DNA from: Jiangella alkaliphila
GTDB taxonomy: Bacteria; Actinomycetota; Actinomycetes; Jiangellales; Jiangellaceae
DNA length: 64,000 bases
Direction: 5' to 3'
Assembly: GCF_900105925.1 (NCBI RefSeq)
Contig: NZ_LT629791.1
Span: 4,372,001-4,436,000, forward strand
The notes below the pieces were generated by a model. That model had not been told where the DNA came from. It searched no databases and saw only the letters and a program-made list of their open reading frames with translations. The position numbers were made by a program, and so were the translations under genes. Positions 17,866 to 28,045 of the stretch are shown piece after piece. Position 1 is the first letter of the stretch. Every line of letters starts with the position of its first letter.

Positions 17866-18933
17866 TTACGGGGTGAGATCGCTAGGTGGTGAGGCCTCCC
17901 GCCGTAGGCGCCTGGCCTCACGATGGAAGTTCACCGGGCTGTTGGCGAGGACCTTGTCGGTCATGATGCCGAGGAGCCTGCCCGGGCTCAGCTCAGGTGG
18001 CACCGCGTCGAACCGCAGCTCGACGCGCGGCAGGGTCTCGATGCCCTTGGTGACCATCGCATCGGAGATCAAGGCTGGTGCGGGGTCCAGCTGCTGCTCG
18101 GGGTCGATCGGCTCGAGGCCGGCTGCCACCAGCGGGTTGTCGTCGGGCTCTTCGTCGGACGGAGCGACGACCGCCTCATCGTCCCACTCCGGGACGATGA
18201 GGCCGACGGCGTCGTAGGCGTCGTCCTCGCGGCCGAGCTTGGCCAGTAGATCGATCAGCCACTCCGCCTTGTCTGGTTCCTGGGTCAGCGCCGTCGACCG
18301 GAGGGAGTAGAAAAATCCGAGGCCGGCCAGCGGGTGACGCAGACGGAGGTTCTTGGCGTCGCCGTAGGACTCCTCGACCCGGTTAGCGGCGTTCTTGCCG
18401 AACGAGCTGTCCATCCGCTTGGTCGAGATCATCAGCTCCGGACCGGTTTGCCAGGAGGACATGACGACGTCCACCTGCTTGACGTAGTTCTTGCCCAGGA
18501 GGTTGGCCGCCGCGAGCGTCACGCCCGTGATTTGCCCGCTGGTGACGCGCTTCCGGACCTCTGCCTGCAACGCACGAGGAAGTCCGTCCATCAGGGTCGT
18601 GACCTCTGCCGGCAATACGCGCGGGGCTTCGTCGCGCGGCCAGACCCGGTCGCGGTCGAACCCCGCGCGCCGCAGTTCGTACGCGATCCACACGTCCAGG
18701 GCCAGTGCTGGCACCCCGGACTGCGACGACGCGCCGGTGAGCAGCGGCACGGCCAGCAGCGCCTTGAGCGTGTCGTAGTCGGGGCGGAACTCCACCGGGC
18801 CGTTGCCGGCCGACCGCTGCCAGGGGTTGCCGGACCGCAGCGCGGCATCCCGCACGATCTGGTCGAACAGCTGCCATGCTGCGGTACGTGCTGTCTTGGT
18901 CAAGTCTCGGCCCTTCGCGCTCGATAGAGTCAT
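17866..18933 (-). CDS. restriction-island nuclease-like protein
   Basis: A 355-residue protein I cannot place in a named family. It is the third gene of the methyltransferase operon. A nuclease-like pattern is visible at Asp155 (QVDVVMSSW), Glu166 and Lys172 (GPELMISTKRM), followed by basic and aromatic stretches (NRVEESYGDAKNLRLRHP). This resembles PD-(D/E)XK folds, although the acidic residue two before the Lys is a Ser. The N-terminal half is mixed helical; the C-terminal 80 residues are acidic, then basic. It starts 41 nt after the interrupted nuclease gene. It may be a second restriction subunit or specificity component. Confidence 0.6.
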   Translation of the reverse strand: MTLSSAKGRDLTKTARTAAWQLFDQIVRDAALRSGNPWQRSAGNGPVEFRPDYDTLKALLAVPLLTGASSQSGVPALALDVWIAYELRRAGFDRDRVWPRDEAPRVLPAEVTTLMDGLPRALQAEVRKRVTSGQITGVTLAAANLLGKNYVKQVDVVMSSWQTGPELMISTKRMDSSFGKNAANRVEESYGDAKNLRLRHPLAGLGFFYSLRSTALTQEPDKAEWLIDLLAKLGREDDAYDAVGLIVPEWDDEAVVAPSDEEPDDNPLVAAGLEPIDPEQQLDPAPALISDAMVTKGIETLPRVELRFDAVPPELSPGRLLGIMTDKVLANSPVNFHREARRLRREASPPSDLTP

Positions 18934-18974
18934 GCGTCTGCTAGGCCGGAGCCGTCAGCTTACGGCGTGGGTGA

Positions 18975-19883
18975 TCAGTCGACCTGCTCGTCATCGGGAT
19001 CGAGGTCGGTCACGTCAACGGCTCGACGCGTGGGAATCTGTGGCTCCGGCGGGCGCCCGTGGGGACGTTCCAGACCGTTGATCTCACTCGCGATACCATG
19101 GACGACATCATCGAGCTCGACGATCCGATCCGGCCACGGAATCTGTACATGCTCGTAGCCGTCGTTGGTCGAGTTCGGCCGGTACGCGAGGATGCCTGCG
19201 CCGTCGAGATATGTCTCGGTCAAGGCTCGGACCTCGGTCAACATCGTGGCCAGATTGTCCTTACCCTCAGTGAGCCGTGCGCACCAGAGGAAGTACACCG
19301 ACGGCGCGGCCTTGCGGCGCCAGGTATCCCAATGCTCGATGCGCGTGTCCTACTGTCGCCGGTACAGCTTGAGGTCCGTCGCTTGGAACTTCAGCTCCTT
19401 CCGGCGGTTCGACCAGTCGGCGCGCGCCGGGCGTTCCTTGCCGCCGTCATAAGCCGGCCCACCCATCACCTTCGTCTCGACGCATACGAGTGGGTCGCGG
19501 ATCGGACGGGGGCGGCGCGCGGGCCATGCAATGTCGATCTGGTGGAGCTGGGAGAAGCCCTGCACGCTGGTGCGTGGCGCAAGGGCCGACTCGGTCTGGT
19601 TCTCCAGAATGAGGCTGACCAGTTCGGCGAACCAGCCGCCCTTCATGCGATACGCGCCTTCGAGGCGTTTCTTGCTGGTCTGGTTCGGGTTACCCATGCC
19701 TCGTGGTGGCACGCCGGCGACTCGATAGAGGTCGAGGCACCACAGGATGTCGAGGAAGTCGCGTCGGATCTCGGAGATGCGCTGAAGGTTCTCCTGCCGG
19801 ATCCGCACCTTGAGGCCTGCCCATCGATCGGCCGGATTGCCCACCTGCTGCTCAAGCCGCCGGACCTGCAGAACCTCGTCCAC
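18975..19883 (-). pseudogene. PD-(D/E)XK restriction nuclease, interrupted by in-frame TAG
   Basis: One reading frame of about 302 codons broken by a TAG at 19352-19350 (codon 178). Translation resumes in the same frame without a gap: ATDLKLYRRQ, stop, DTRIEHWDTWRRKAAPSVYFLW. The start is the GTG at 19883 with AGGAG 5 nt upstream; the longer frame to 20114 lies inside the methyltransferase. Nuclease residues Asp117 (HQIDIAW), Glu136 and Lys138 (VCVETK) form a clear PD-(D/E)XK core upstream of the stop. A single CAG-to-TAG change would explain it. Reinitiation at a GTG (19298), readthrough or a sequencing error are alternatives. It probably was the restriction enzyme. Confidence 0.78.
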
Positions 19884-19924
19884 GTATCTCCTCTCTCGGA
19901 TGTGTGTGAGCGTTCGCTCGGCGG

Positions 19925-21598
19925 TCAGGCACGTGCACCCATACGACGTGTCCGGAGTGTTTGAGCCGCCTGCTGCAAGCTGCTCACGTCGCCGGGCGAG
20001 AGCCCCAGCGTCTCGACGAGCAGCGCTTGATCGATTTTCGTGACGACGTTCGCCCAGTGGCCGTTCTGGAGGCTTCGCTCGATTGAACGCACCTTGCCGC
20101 CCAGCAGATCCCAAGCGGCCGAGAGTGCGCCCGCAGGCGGCACTGGGAGGGACGCGGCCTCACGAGGTTCCATCTTCAGGATGCCGCCGCCATAGGACCT
20201 GCCGAAGATCTCGGCGCCCAACATGGTGACGCTGTTGAAGGCGAGCAGGGGCAATGCATTCCTCGCAGCGTCGGGTACGTCGTCCTTCAATCGCAGTCCG
20301 TGCATGGAGTTGAGGAAGGTTGTGCCCGCACTGTTGGTGATGAGCCGGGGATAGCGGTGACTCATGTATGTGAAGAACAGATCGGGCGCCGGCACAGCAG
20401 GCGGCCGCCACCAGGGATGGCGGATCGTGCACTTGTATGCCTGGTTGACCCCGAGCTTGAAACCGCGGTGAATGTAGGCCGTGACGGAGGGCGAGACGTC
20501 GTTGGCGTCAGGACGGAACAGCCACACGCGTTCGCCTGAGTCGCGGAGCTTCGCCCATGCCGAGGTGCTGAATCGCAGACCCGTGAGATGTTTCGTCCCC
20601 GGCGGGCAGATCTTGATCACCTGGCCAGCAGCTTCACTGAGACCGAATTCGCGCCGGGTGGTTTCGGTCAGCGCGAAGAACGCGTTGCTGCCCGTCACCG
20701 TGCCGAGTTCAGGGGCGCCGTAGGTTTTCAGCGGTGTGAAAAGGTTGCTGCTCACCTGCCGGAACAGGTGTCGCTGCCGATTGGGCAGGAGCAGGTCGGT
20801 CCACTTACCGCTGTCCGATACTGGTGCGGCGTGATTGCTCATGGGACGTACGTGGGCGAGGTCCTCACCGTCGTTGAGGTAATAGAGGGAGAACGCGTCG
20901 CAGCCGCCGTCGCCCGCCGCGAGCACCAGTACAACCTTCTCTGTGGCGCCCTGGAACTGCAGCTTGTCGAACATAACGAGGTGGACCTGCTCGAACCGGT
21001 TCTTCAACCACTCCCGTACAGGTTCGGCGTAGCCGACGGTGAGCAACTCGGCGGGCAGCACCATGGCCAGACGTCCAGTCGGCTTGAGGAAGCCGCACGC
21101 GTGTATGAGCAGCGCAGCCCAGGAGGACGCGAGGTTGGAGAGGCGCACACCTTGGCGAAGCGCCGCTTGTTTGGAACGGTCGCGTGCCTCGCCGATGTGC
21201 CGTTGGTACCGGACGAACGGCGGATTGCCGATGATGGCGTCCATCTCCGGGACGGGCGAACCGAGTTGGTCGGGTGTCGGCACGGCGAAGAAGTCACCCT
21301 GCTGCAGATGTGCGTCGAGACCCTCGTCGTCGAGAAGCTTGTCGGCCCATTCCAGAGATGTGTCATGAAGGTCGAAGCCGAACAACTGCTCGTCGAGGTC
21401 GCTGACGTCGCGGCCCAGCGCCTTGAGCCTGCGACCGGCAGCGAGCAGGAAGACGGCCTCACCACAGGTCGGATCCATGACCTTGGCGTCCGCCTGATCG
21501 AGCACGGCCCAATCGGCGAGGAAGTCCGCGATGGCGGACGGGGTGAAGAATGCCCCGCGCTCCTTGCGTAGTCCTTCGTTGTCGCCATCCCTGATCAT
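19925..21598 (-). CDS. gamma-class N6-adenine DNA methyltransferase
   Basis: A 557-residue TaqI/Eco57I-type modification enzyme. SAM-binding motif I is DPTCGEAVF (residues 42-50), and motif IV, which positions the target adenine, is NPPF (125-128, followed by VRYQRH). The N-terminal GAFFTPSAIADFLADW segment is typical of these enzymes. The C-terminal half is probably the target recognition domain (VNQAYKCTIRHP, LRLKDDVP). It heads a three-gene operon with the interrupted nuclease and the nuclease-like gene. Base composition is visibly less GC-rich than its neighbours, consistent with horizontal arrival. Confidence 0.9.
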   Translation of the reverse strand: MIRDGDNEGLRKERGAFFTPSAIADFLADWAVLDQADAKVMDPTCGEAVFLLAAGRRLKALGRDVSDLDEQLFGFDLHDTSLEWADKLLDDEGLDAHLQQGDFFAVPTPDQLGSPVPEMDAIIGNPPFVRYQRHIGEARDRSKQAALRQGVRLSNLASSWAALLIHACGFLKPTGRLAMVLPAELLTVGYAEPVREWLKNRFEQVHLVMFDKLQFQGATEKVVLVLAAGDGGCDAFSLYYLNDGEDLAHVRPMSNHAAPVSDSGKWTDLLLPNRQRHLFRQVSSNLFTPLKTYGAPELGTVTGSNAFFALTETTRREFGLSEAAGQVIKICPPGTKHLTGLRFSTSAWAKLRDSGERVWLFRPDANDVSPSVTAYIHRGFKLGVNQAYKCTIRHPWWRPPAVPAPDLFFTYMSHRYPRLITNSAGTTFLNSMHGLRLKDDVPDAARNALPLLAFNSVTMLGAEIFGRSYGGGILKMEPREAASLPVPPAGALSAAWDLLGGKVRSIERSLQNGHWANVVTKIDQALLVETLGLSPGDVSSLQQAAQTLRTRRMGARA

Positions 21599-21853
21599 GA
21601 TCTGCCGATCCTAGGAGACCGGACTGACAGCGTGATCCGGCTCGGACCGCTGAGGGGCGTCTGGAGCGACCTGCCGCCCGCCCTTGTCCGGCTGGGCACG
21701 CTGGTCTGCTCGGACATGACCACATCCTCGCCTATCGCCAGAGGTGTTCCGAGCCGCCCCGCCGAGATAAGCGTGCCGAGCGCAGACGTTGCCGACGATG
21801 AGGTGATCTCCTCGGCACTTCGTGCCCATGCCGCGGAAACGTGGGGTGCCTAA
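21599..21853. other. intergenic region upstream of both operons
   Basis: Together with the operator block that follows, about 315 nt separate the divergent methyltransferase and permease genes. No gene was recognised and no convincing promoter can be named; short frames here lack ribosome sites. It probably carries the start sites of the restriction island. Confidence 0.4.
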
Positions 21854-21893
21854 GTTGCGTGCAACGTGTCCGCACGGGTGACCTGCGTCACCC
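21854..21893. promoter_or_regulatory. two palindromes upstream of the permease operon
   Basis: GTTGC-gt-GCAAC (21854-21865) has the TTGC/GCAA half-sites common in LacI-family operators. GGGTGAC-ctgc-GTCACCC (21876-21893) is a second perfect palindrome 10 nt further on, close to the ribosome site GAGGAGG of the GTG start. Either could control the purine/pyrimidine operon; the binding protein is not in view. Confidence 0.5.
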
Positions 21894-21913
21894 GACCTGC
21901 GTGAGGAGGCCCC

Positions 21914-23365
21914 GTGACCCTGCGGTGGAAGGTGGTCTACGACGGCAAGACGCCGCCGCCGGGGGCGGTGGTCAGGCCGGACGAACGGCTGTCGTGGGGG
22001 CGGACGGTGGGCCTCGGCGCGCAGCACGTCGTCGCTATGTTCGGCGCGACGTTCGTGTTCCCGCTGATCATGGGCTTGAACGCGCAGCTGGCCATCATGA
22101 TGAGCGGCGTCGCGACGATATGCTTCCTGCTCATCGTCAAGGGCGTGGTGCCGAGCTACCTGGGCACCAGCGCGTCGTTCGTCGGCGGCGTGGCGGCGAT
22201 CCGGGCGCAGGGCGGCGACTCCGCCGACGTCACCGGCGCGATCCTGGTCGCCGGCGTCGTGCTGGCGCTGTGCGGCGTGCTGATCCACTACTTCGGCTCC
22301 ACCGTCCTCCACAAGGTGCTGCCGCCGGTGGTGACGGGCGCCGTCGTCATGCTGATCGGCTTCAACCTGGCGCCGGTCGTGGCGAACACCTACTGGCCGC
22401 AGGACCAGTGGATCGCGCTGATCGTCATGCTCGCCGTCATCCTCATGGCGGTCGGGCTGCGCGGGTTCCTCGGCCGCATCGCGATCTTCGTCGGGCTGGT
22501 GTTCGGCTACGCGCTGTCGTGGGTGTTCGACCGCGTCTTCGGCCAGATCACCTCGTTCGACCCGGCGGCCGGCGAAGAGACCACCCGCGACCGGGTGAAC
22601 TTCGACGGCGTCCGCGACGCCGACTGGCTCGGCTTCCCCGAGGAGACATTCGTCAGCGGGCAGGGCGTGGAGATCCCGGGCTGGCACCTGCCCAGCTTCA
22701 GCATGACGTTCATCCTGCTGGTGCTGCCCGCCGTCATCGCGCTGATCGCGGAGAACACCGGCCACGTCAAGGCCGTTGCGGAGATGGTCGAGCGTGACCT
22801 CGACCCGGTCATGGGCAAGGCGATCGCCGCCGACGGTGTCGGCACGGTCATCGCGACGTCGGTCGGCGGCTCGCCGACCACGACGTACGCCGAGAACATC
22901 GGCGTCATGGCGGCGACCCGGGTGTACTCGACGGCGGCGTACTACGTGGCGGCGCTGGTGGCGATCCTGTTCGGGTTCTCGCCGAAGTTCGGCGCGCTGA
23001 TCGCGGCCACGCCGGGCGGGGTGCTCGGCGGCATCACCGTCGTGCTGTACGGCATGATCGGCCTGCTCGGCGCCCGCATCTGGATCGAGAACCGGGTCGA
23101 CTTCGCCAACCCGATCAACCTGGTGCCGGTGTCGGCGGGCATCATCATCGCGATCGGCAACACCTCGCTGGAGATCACCGACGACTTCGTGCTGTCCGGC
23201 ATCGCGCTGGGCACCATCGTGACGATCGGCGCGTACCACCTGGCCAGGGCCGTCGCCCCGCCGCACCTGCGCGAAGGCGGCGCCGTCCTCACCGTCGGGC
23301 CGCCGGGGGTGCACGAGGTCGAGGAGGATCCGCCGAGCGAAACGGCGCGGGACGAGAGAGGATGA
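21914..23365 (+). CDS. NCS2-family nucleobase permease (uracil/xanthine type)
   Basis: A 483-residue membrane transporter of the UraA/XanQ family with about 12-14 helices. Family features include GAQHVVAMFGATFVFPLIMG near the first helices and the SVGGSPTTTYAENIGVMAAT loop (about residue 315), whose Glu takes part in substrate/proton coupling. The GTG start has GAGGAGG 4 nt upstream. It heads the molybdoenzyme operon, so it probably imports the substrate (uracil, thymine, xanthine or a related ring). Its C-terminal tail is acidic, and its TGA is 4 nt before the next start. Confidence 0.92.
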   Translation: MTLRWKVVYDGKTPPPGAVVRPDERLSWGRTVGLGAQHVVAMFGATFVFPLIMGLNAQLAIMMSGVATICFLLIVKGVVPSYLGTSASFVGGVAAIRAQGGDSADVTGAILVAGVVLALCGVLIHYFGSTVLHKVLPPVVTGAVVMLIGFNLAPVVANTYWPQDQWIALIVMLAVILMAVGLRGFLGRIAIFVGLVFGYALSWVFDRVFGQITSFDPAAGEETTRDRVNFDGVRDADWLGFPEETFVSGQGVEIPGWHLPSFSMTFILLVLPAVIALIAENTGHVKAVAEMVERDLDPVMGKAIAADGVGTVIATSVGGSPTTTYAENIGVMAATRVYSTAAYYVAALVAILFGFSPKFGALIAATPGGVLGGITVVLYGMIGLLGARIWIENRVDFANPINLVPVSAGIIIAIGNTSLEITDDFVLSGIALGTIVTIGAYHLARAVAPPHLREGGAVLTVGPPGVHEVEEDPPSETARDERG

Positions 23366-23369
23366 TGCG

Positions 23370-24244
23370 GTGAAGCCAGCGGGGTTCACCTACCACCGGC
23401 CGGCCACCGTCGACGACGCCGTCGCGGTGCTCGCCGAGGTGAGTCCTGCCGGCAAGGTGCTGGCCGGTGGGCAGAGCCTCGTCCCGCTGCTGAACATGCG
23501 GCTGGCCGTGCCCGAGCACCTGGTCGACATCAACCGGCTGTCCGACCTCGCCTACGTCCGGGTCGGCGGCGACGGCGTCACCGTCGGCGCGCTGGCCCGG
23601 CATGCCGACGTCGAGCGCGACGACGCCGCGTACGCCGTCCTGCCGCTGCTGCGCGACACCTTGGGGTACGTCGCGCACCCGACGATCCGCAACCGCGGCA
23701 CGACGGTCGGCAGCATCGCGCACGCCGACCCGGCCGGTGAGCTGACCGCGGTGCTGGCGCTGCTGGAGGGGACCGTGACGCTGCGGTCGGCCCGCGGCGA
23801 GCGCACCGTCACAGCCGCCGACTTCTTCACCGGACCCTTGTCCACCTGCGCCGATGCCGGCGAGTTGGTCACCTCCGTGACGTTCCCGGTGCCGGAGGGC
23901 CGCACCGGGGCCGTCTGGACGGAAGTGGCGCGCCGGCACGGCGACTACGCCGTCTGCGGAACCGGAGTGGTGGTGACACTCGACGACGACCTACGGGTCG
24001 CCGGTGCCAGAGCGGCGTACGTCTCGGCCGGCCCGGAGCCGGTCGTGCTCGATCTCACCGAGGCGGTCGCCGGTCGCGCGTTCGACGACGCGGACTGGCC
24101 GGCGGCCGGGCGGCTGGCGGCGAGCCGGCTGGACCCCGACGACGACATCCACGCGGCGGCTGCCTACCGCACCCACCTGGCCGGGGTGCTGACCACCCGG
24201 GCGCTGCGTGAGGCGGCCGGCCGGGCGAGCGTGGCGGCGGCGGC

Positions 24245-24248
<4 letters not shown>
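23370..24248 (+). CDS. xanthine dehydrogenase-type FAD subunit
   Basis: A 292-residue FAD-binding subunit (CoxM type) of a three-subunit molybdenum hydroxylase that relays electrons from the Fe-S centres to an acceptor. FAD-contact motifs are AGGQSLVPLLNMRL (about 31-44) and TIRNRGTTVGSIAHADP (about 108-124); the C-terminal domain is the CO_deh_flav_C fold. A GTG start is used. Its TGA overlaps the ATG of the next gene. Confidence 0.92.
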
Positions 24249-24741
<493 letters not shown>

Positions 24742-24745
<4 letters not shown>

Positions 24746-27129
24746 CGACCAGGTCGTTCGGCGAGCCGATCGCGCGGCTGGAGGACCCGCGGCTGCTCAC
24801 CGGGCAGGGCCGGTTCCTCGACGACATCGGCCACCACGCGCTGGCCGCGGCGTTCGTCCGCAGCCCGCACGCGCACGCCCGCATCACCGGCATCGACGTC
24901 ACCGACGTGGTCGGCGTGGAGGGCCTGGTCGCGATCTTCACGCACGAGGACCTCGACGGCCGGGCCGGCGAGCCGCTGCCGCTGCTCATCCCGCACGAGA
25001 CGCTGACGCACGGCCGCACGGGCTACGCGCTGGCCAAGGACGAGGTGAACCACGTCGGCGAGCCGATCGTCATGGTCGTCGCCACCGACCGGTACGTCGC
25101 CGAGGACGTCTGCGCCCGCATCGTCGTGACGTACGACTTCCTGCCCCCGGTCGTCGGCATCGAGGCCGCCCGTGACGGCGAGCTGCTGGTGCACGACGAC
25201 GTCCCGGGCAACGTCTCGGCCCGCATGGTGCAGTCCCGCGGCGACGCCGCGGCCGCCATCGACGCCGCGCCGCACGTCCTCGAGCTGGACCTCGACATCG
25301 AGCGCAGCGCATCCACCCCGCTGGAGGGCAAGGGCGTGCACGCCCGGTGGGACGCCGACGACGCCAGCCTGCGCGTCTACACGTCCACCCAGGCGTCGAC
25401 GTCGGTGCGCGCGGCGCTGGCCGCGCGGCTGGAGCTGCCGCCTGACCGCGTCGAGGTCATCGCCCCCGACGTCGGCGGCGGGTTCGGCGTGAAGATCGTG
25501 CACCCGTGGCCGGAGGAGGTCATGGTGCCGTGGGCGGCGATCAGGCTCGGCCGCGAGGTCAAGTGGACCGAGGACCGCCGCGAGCACTTCGTCGGCGCCA
25601 CCCACGAGCGCGGGCAGCTGCAGCACGTCAGGGTCGGCTTCGACGACGACGGCATCCTGCTCGGCCTCGACGTCACCGTCTGGCACGACAACGGCGCCTA
25701 CACGCCGTACGGCATCATCGTCCCGATCATCACGACGACGCAGCTGCTCGGGCCGTACAAGCCGGGCGCCTACCGTGCGGAGTTCTTCAGCCTCTACACC
25801 AACACCGTCAGCGTGACGCCGTACCGCGGCGCCGGCCGGCCGCAGGGCTGCTTCGCGATGGAGCGGACGATGGACGCCATCGCCGCGTACCTCGGGCTGG
25901 ACCGGACGGTGGTGCGCGAGCGCAACTTCATCCGGCCCGACGAGATGCCCTACGACCACGGCCTGATCTTCCAGGACGGCCGGCCGCTGATCTACGACTC
26001 CGGCGACTACCCGGCGACGCTGGACAAGCTGAAGAAGCTGGTCGGCTGGGACGAGTTCGAGGCGTTCCGGGCCGACGCGCGGGCGGCCGGGCGGCGCGTC
26101 GGCATCGGCATGGCCTGCTACGTCGAGGGCACCGGCGTCGGCCCGTACGAGGGCGGCTGGGTGAAGGTCGAGACCGACGGGTCGATCGTCGCGGCCACCG
26201 GGCTGACCACCCAGGGCCAGGGCCACAAGACGGTGTTCGCGCAGGTCGTGGCCTCGGAGCTGGGGGTGCCGGTCGAACGGGTCTCCGTGACGACGGGGGA
26301 CACCCGGCGGTTCGGCTACGCCGTCGGCACGTTCGCGTCGCGGGCCGCCGTCATGAGCGGCAACGCGCTCGCGTCGGCCGCGCGGAAGGTGCGCGACAAG
26401 GCGCTGCGGATCGCCGGTGAGGCGCTGGAGGCCGACCCGCGCGACCTCGAGATCGTCGACGGCGTGGTGCGCGTGATCGGGTCGCCGGGCGGTGCGCCGG
26501 GTGCGTCGATCCCGCTCGCCACCGTCGCCGTCCTGGCCAACCCGCTGCGGTACGCGTTCGACCGCGAGGCCGAGCGGGCGACCCAGTTCGGCGGCCCGGT
26601 CGACTTCTCCAAACCGCCGGTCGCCGAGGGCGAGTCGCCCGGCCTGGAGGACACCGGGTTCTACTCGCCGCCGCGCTCGACGTTCGCCAACGGCATGCAC
26701 GCGGCCGTCGTCGAGACCGACCCGGAGACCGCCGAGATCACCATCCTGCGCTACTGCGTCGTCCACGACTGCGGCACGCTGATCAACCCGCGCCTCGTCG
26801 AGGGCCAGATCCACGGCGGCGTCGCCCAGGGCGTCGGGGGAGCGCTATACGAGCGGATGGTCTACGACGACGCCGGCCAGCTGCTGAACGCGTCGTTCAT
26901 GGACTTCCTCATGCCGTACTCGACCGAGGTGCCGGTCATCGAGACCGACCACCTGGAGACGCCGTCGCCGCTGAACCCGCTCGGCATCAAGGGGGCGGGC
27001 GAGGCCGGCGTGATCCCCGGCTCGGCCGTGCTGGCGTCGGCGATCTCCGACGCCGAGGGGTTCGCGATCACGCGGATGCCGATCTCGCCGTCGGACCTGT
27101 TCTCTCTCCGTCTGGCTCAGGAGTCGTGA
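24742..27129 (+). CDS. xanthine dehydrogenase-type molybdenum subunit
   Basis: A 795-residue catalytic subunit that binds molybdopterin cytosine dinucleotide and hydroxylates its substrate. Visible are GGGFGVKIV (about 245), the active-site loop PYRGAGRPQG (about 358), the QGQGHKTVFAQ cofactor loop (about 491) and the catalytic Glu in KGAGEAGVIPG (about 755). The loop lacks the AYRCSFR signature of form I CO dehydrogenase, so this is a purine/pyrimidine/aldehyde oxidase-like enzyme. The frame is open to 24208, but the ATG at 24742 overlapping the previous stop is the natural start. Confidence 0.93.
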
Positions 27130-27773
27130 TGAAGGTTTCGGGAACCGCCGTTCTGCACGCCGCGCGTGCCGACGTGTGGAAGGCGCTGAACGACCCCGCC
27201 GTCCTGGTACGGACGATCCCCGGCTGCTCGCGGCTGGAGGAGGCCGGCCCGGACCAGTACCGCATGACGGTGTCCGCCGGCGTCGGCTCGATCAAGGGCA
27301 GCTACGCCGGCGACGTGCGCCTGCACTCGCAGGAGGAGCCGGCCTCGTTCGTCATGACGGCGTCCGGTGCGGGCGCGCCGGGCACCGTGAGCGCCGACGT
27401 CCGGGTGACGCTGCACGACGCCGGCGACGGGTCGACCCGGCTGGACTACGACGCCGACGCCATCGTCGGCGGCATGATCGGCGGTGTCGGGCAGCGCATG
27501 CTCGCCGGGGTCGCGAAGAAGACGGCGGGCGAGTTCTTCGCCGCGGTGGACGACGTGCTGACGGGGGTCGCCGCAGCCCCGGTGGCGGTCCCTGCGTCCG
27601 TCGCGCCGGACGGGGCCGTCGCCGCCGGTGTACCAGGCGTGTACGAGCCCCCGCCGCGCCCCGCCGTCGCGCCGGCCGACTTCACCCGCGGCATCCTGGT
27701 CGGCGCCGCGGTCGCGTTGGCGGGCGTCGCCCTCGGCGGCTGGCTGTCCGGTCGACGAACTAAGCTAACTTAG
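27129..27773 (+). CDS. CoxG-like SRPBCC protein with membrane anchor
   Basis: About 214 residues: an N-terminal SRPBCC/CoxG domain (MKVSGTAVLHAARADVWKALND to about residue 145), a Pro/Ala linker and a C-terminal membrane helix (ILVGAAVALAGVALGGWLSGRR). CoxG anchors CO dehydrogenase to the membrane and relays electrons to quinones in carboxydotrophs, so here it probably tethers this molybdoenzyme. The ATG overlaps the previous stop (TGATG); a GTG 3 nt upstream would add one residue. Its own stop codon lies in the palindrome that begins the toxin-antitoxin region. Confidence 0.85.
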   Translation: MKVSGTAVLHAARADVWKALNDPAVLVRTIPGCSRLEEAGPDQYRMTVSAGVGSIKGSYAGDVRLHSQEEPASFVMTASGAGAPGTVSADVRVTLHDAGDGSTRLDYDADAIVGGMIGGVGQRMLAGVAKKTAGEFFAAVDDVLTGVAAAPVAVPASVAPDGAVAAGVPGVYEPPPRPAVAPADFTRGILVGAAVALAGVALGGWLSGRRTKLT

Positions 27774-27778
27774 CTAAG
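27760..27778. promoter_or_regulatory. AT-rich palindrome upstream of the toxin-antitoxin pair
   Basis: AGCTAA-c-TTAGCT (27763-27775) extends to a 19-nt palindrome with one mismatched pair. It overlaps the coxG stop and ends 10 nt before the antitoxin ATG. TTATAT at 27781-27786 is a -10-like run. The AT-rich composition stands out from its surroundings. It is probably the autoregulatory operator bound by the antitoxin complex. Confidence 0.6.
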
Positions 27779-27787
27779 CTTTATATC

Positions 27788-28045
27788 ATGGGTGAACCAG
27801 CAGCAGCGCAGTTCAACATCCACGAGGCGAAGACCCAGCTGTCGCGGATCATCGAGCGGGTCGAACGCGGCGAGCAGGTCGTCATCAGCCGGGCCGGCGT
27901 CCCCGTGGCCAAGGTCGTACCGTTCCCGGTCAAGGCACGGCGGCGGCAGCGGGGTTCGCTCGCCGGCAAGGTCACCCTGTCCGCCGACTGGGACTCCGGC
28001 GACGTCAATGGCACCATCGCCGACGACTTCGGGATGCGGCCATGA
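27788..28045 (+). CDS. Phd/YefM-type antitoxin
   Basis: An 85-residue antitoxin with the Phd fold: FNIHEAKTQLSRIIERVERGEQVVISRAGVPVAKVVP fills residues about 10-45, and the C-terminal tail that would wrap the toxin follows. It neutralises the PIN toxin encoded next and, with it, represses the operon. It overlaps the toxin gene as ATGA. No ribosome site is visible before the ATG; a leaderless transcript is possible. Confidence 0.9.
   Translation: MGEPAAAQFNIHEAKTQLSRIIERVERGEQVVISRAGVPVAKVVPFPVKARRRQRGSLAGKVTLSADWDSGDVNGTIADDFGMRP

Noticed and set aside
19059-19964. A 301-codon plus-strand frame in the restriction island
   Set aside because: It runs opposite the nuclease frame, has no ribosome site, and its composition fits a shadow. 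The minus strand shows clear PD-(D/E)XK residues.
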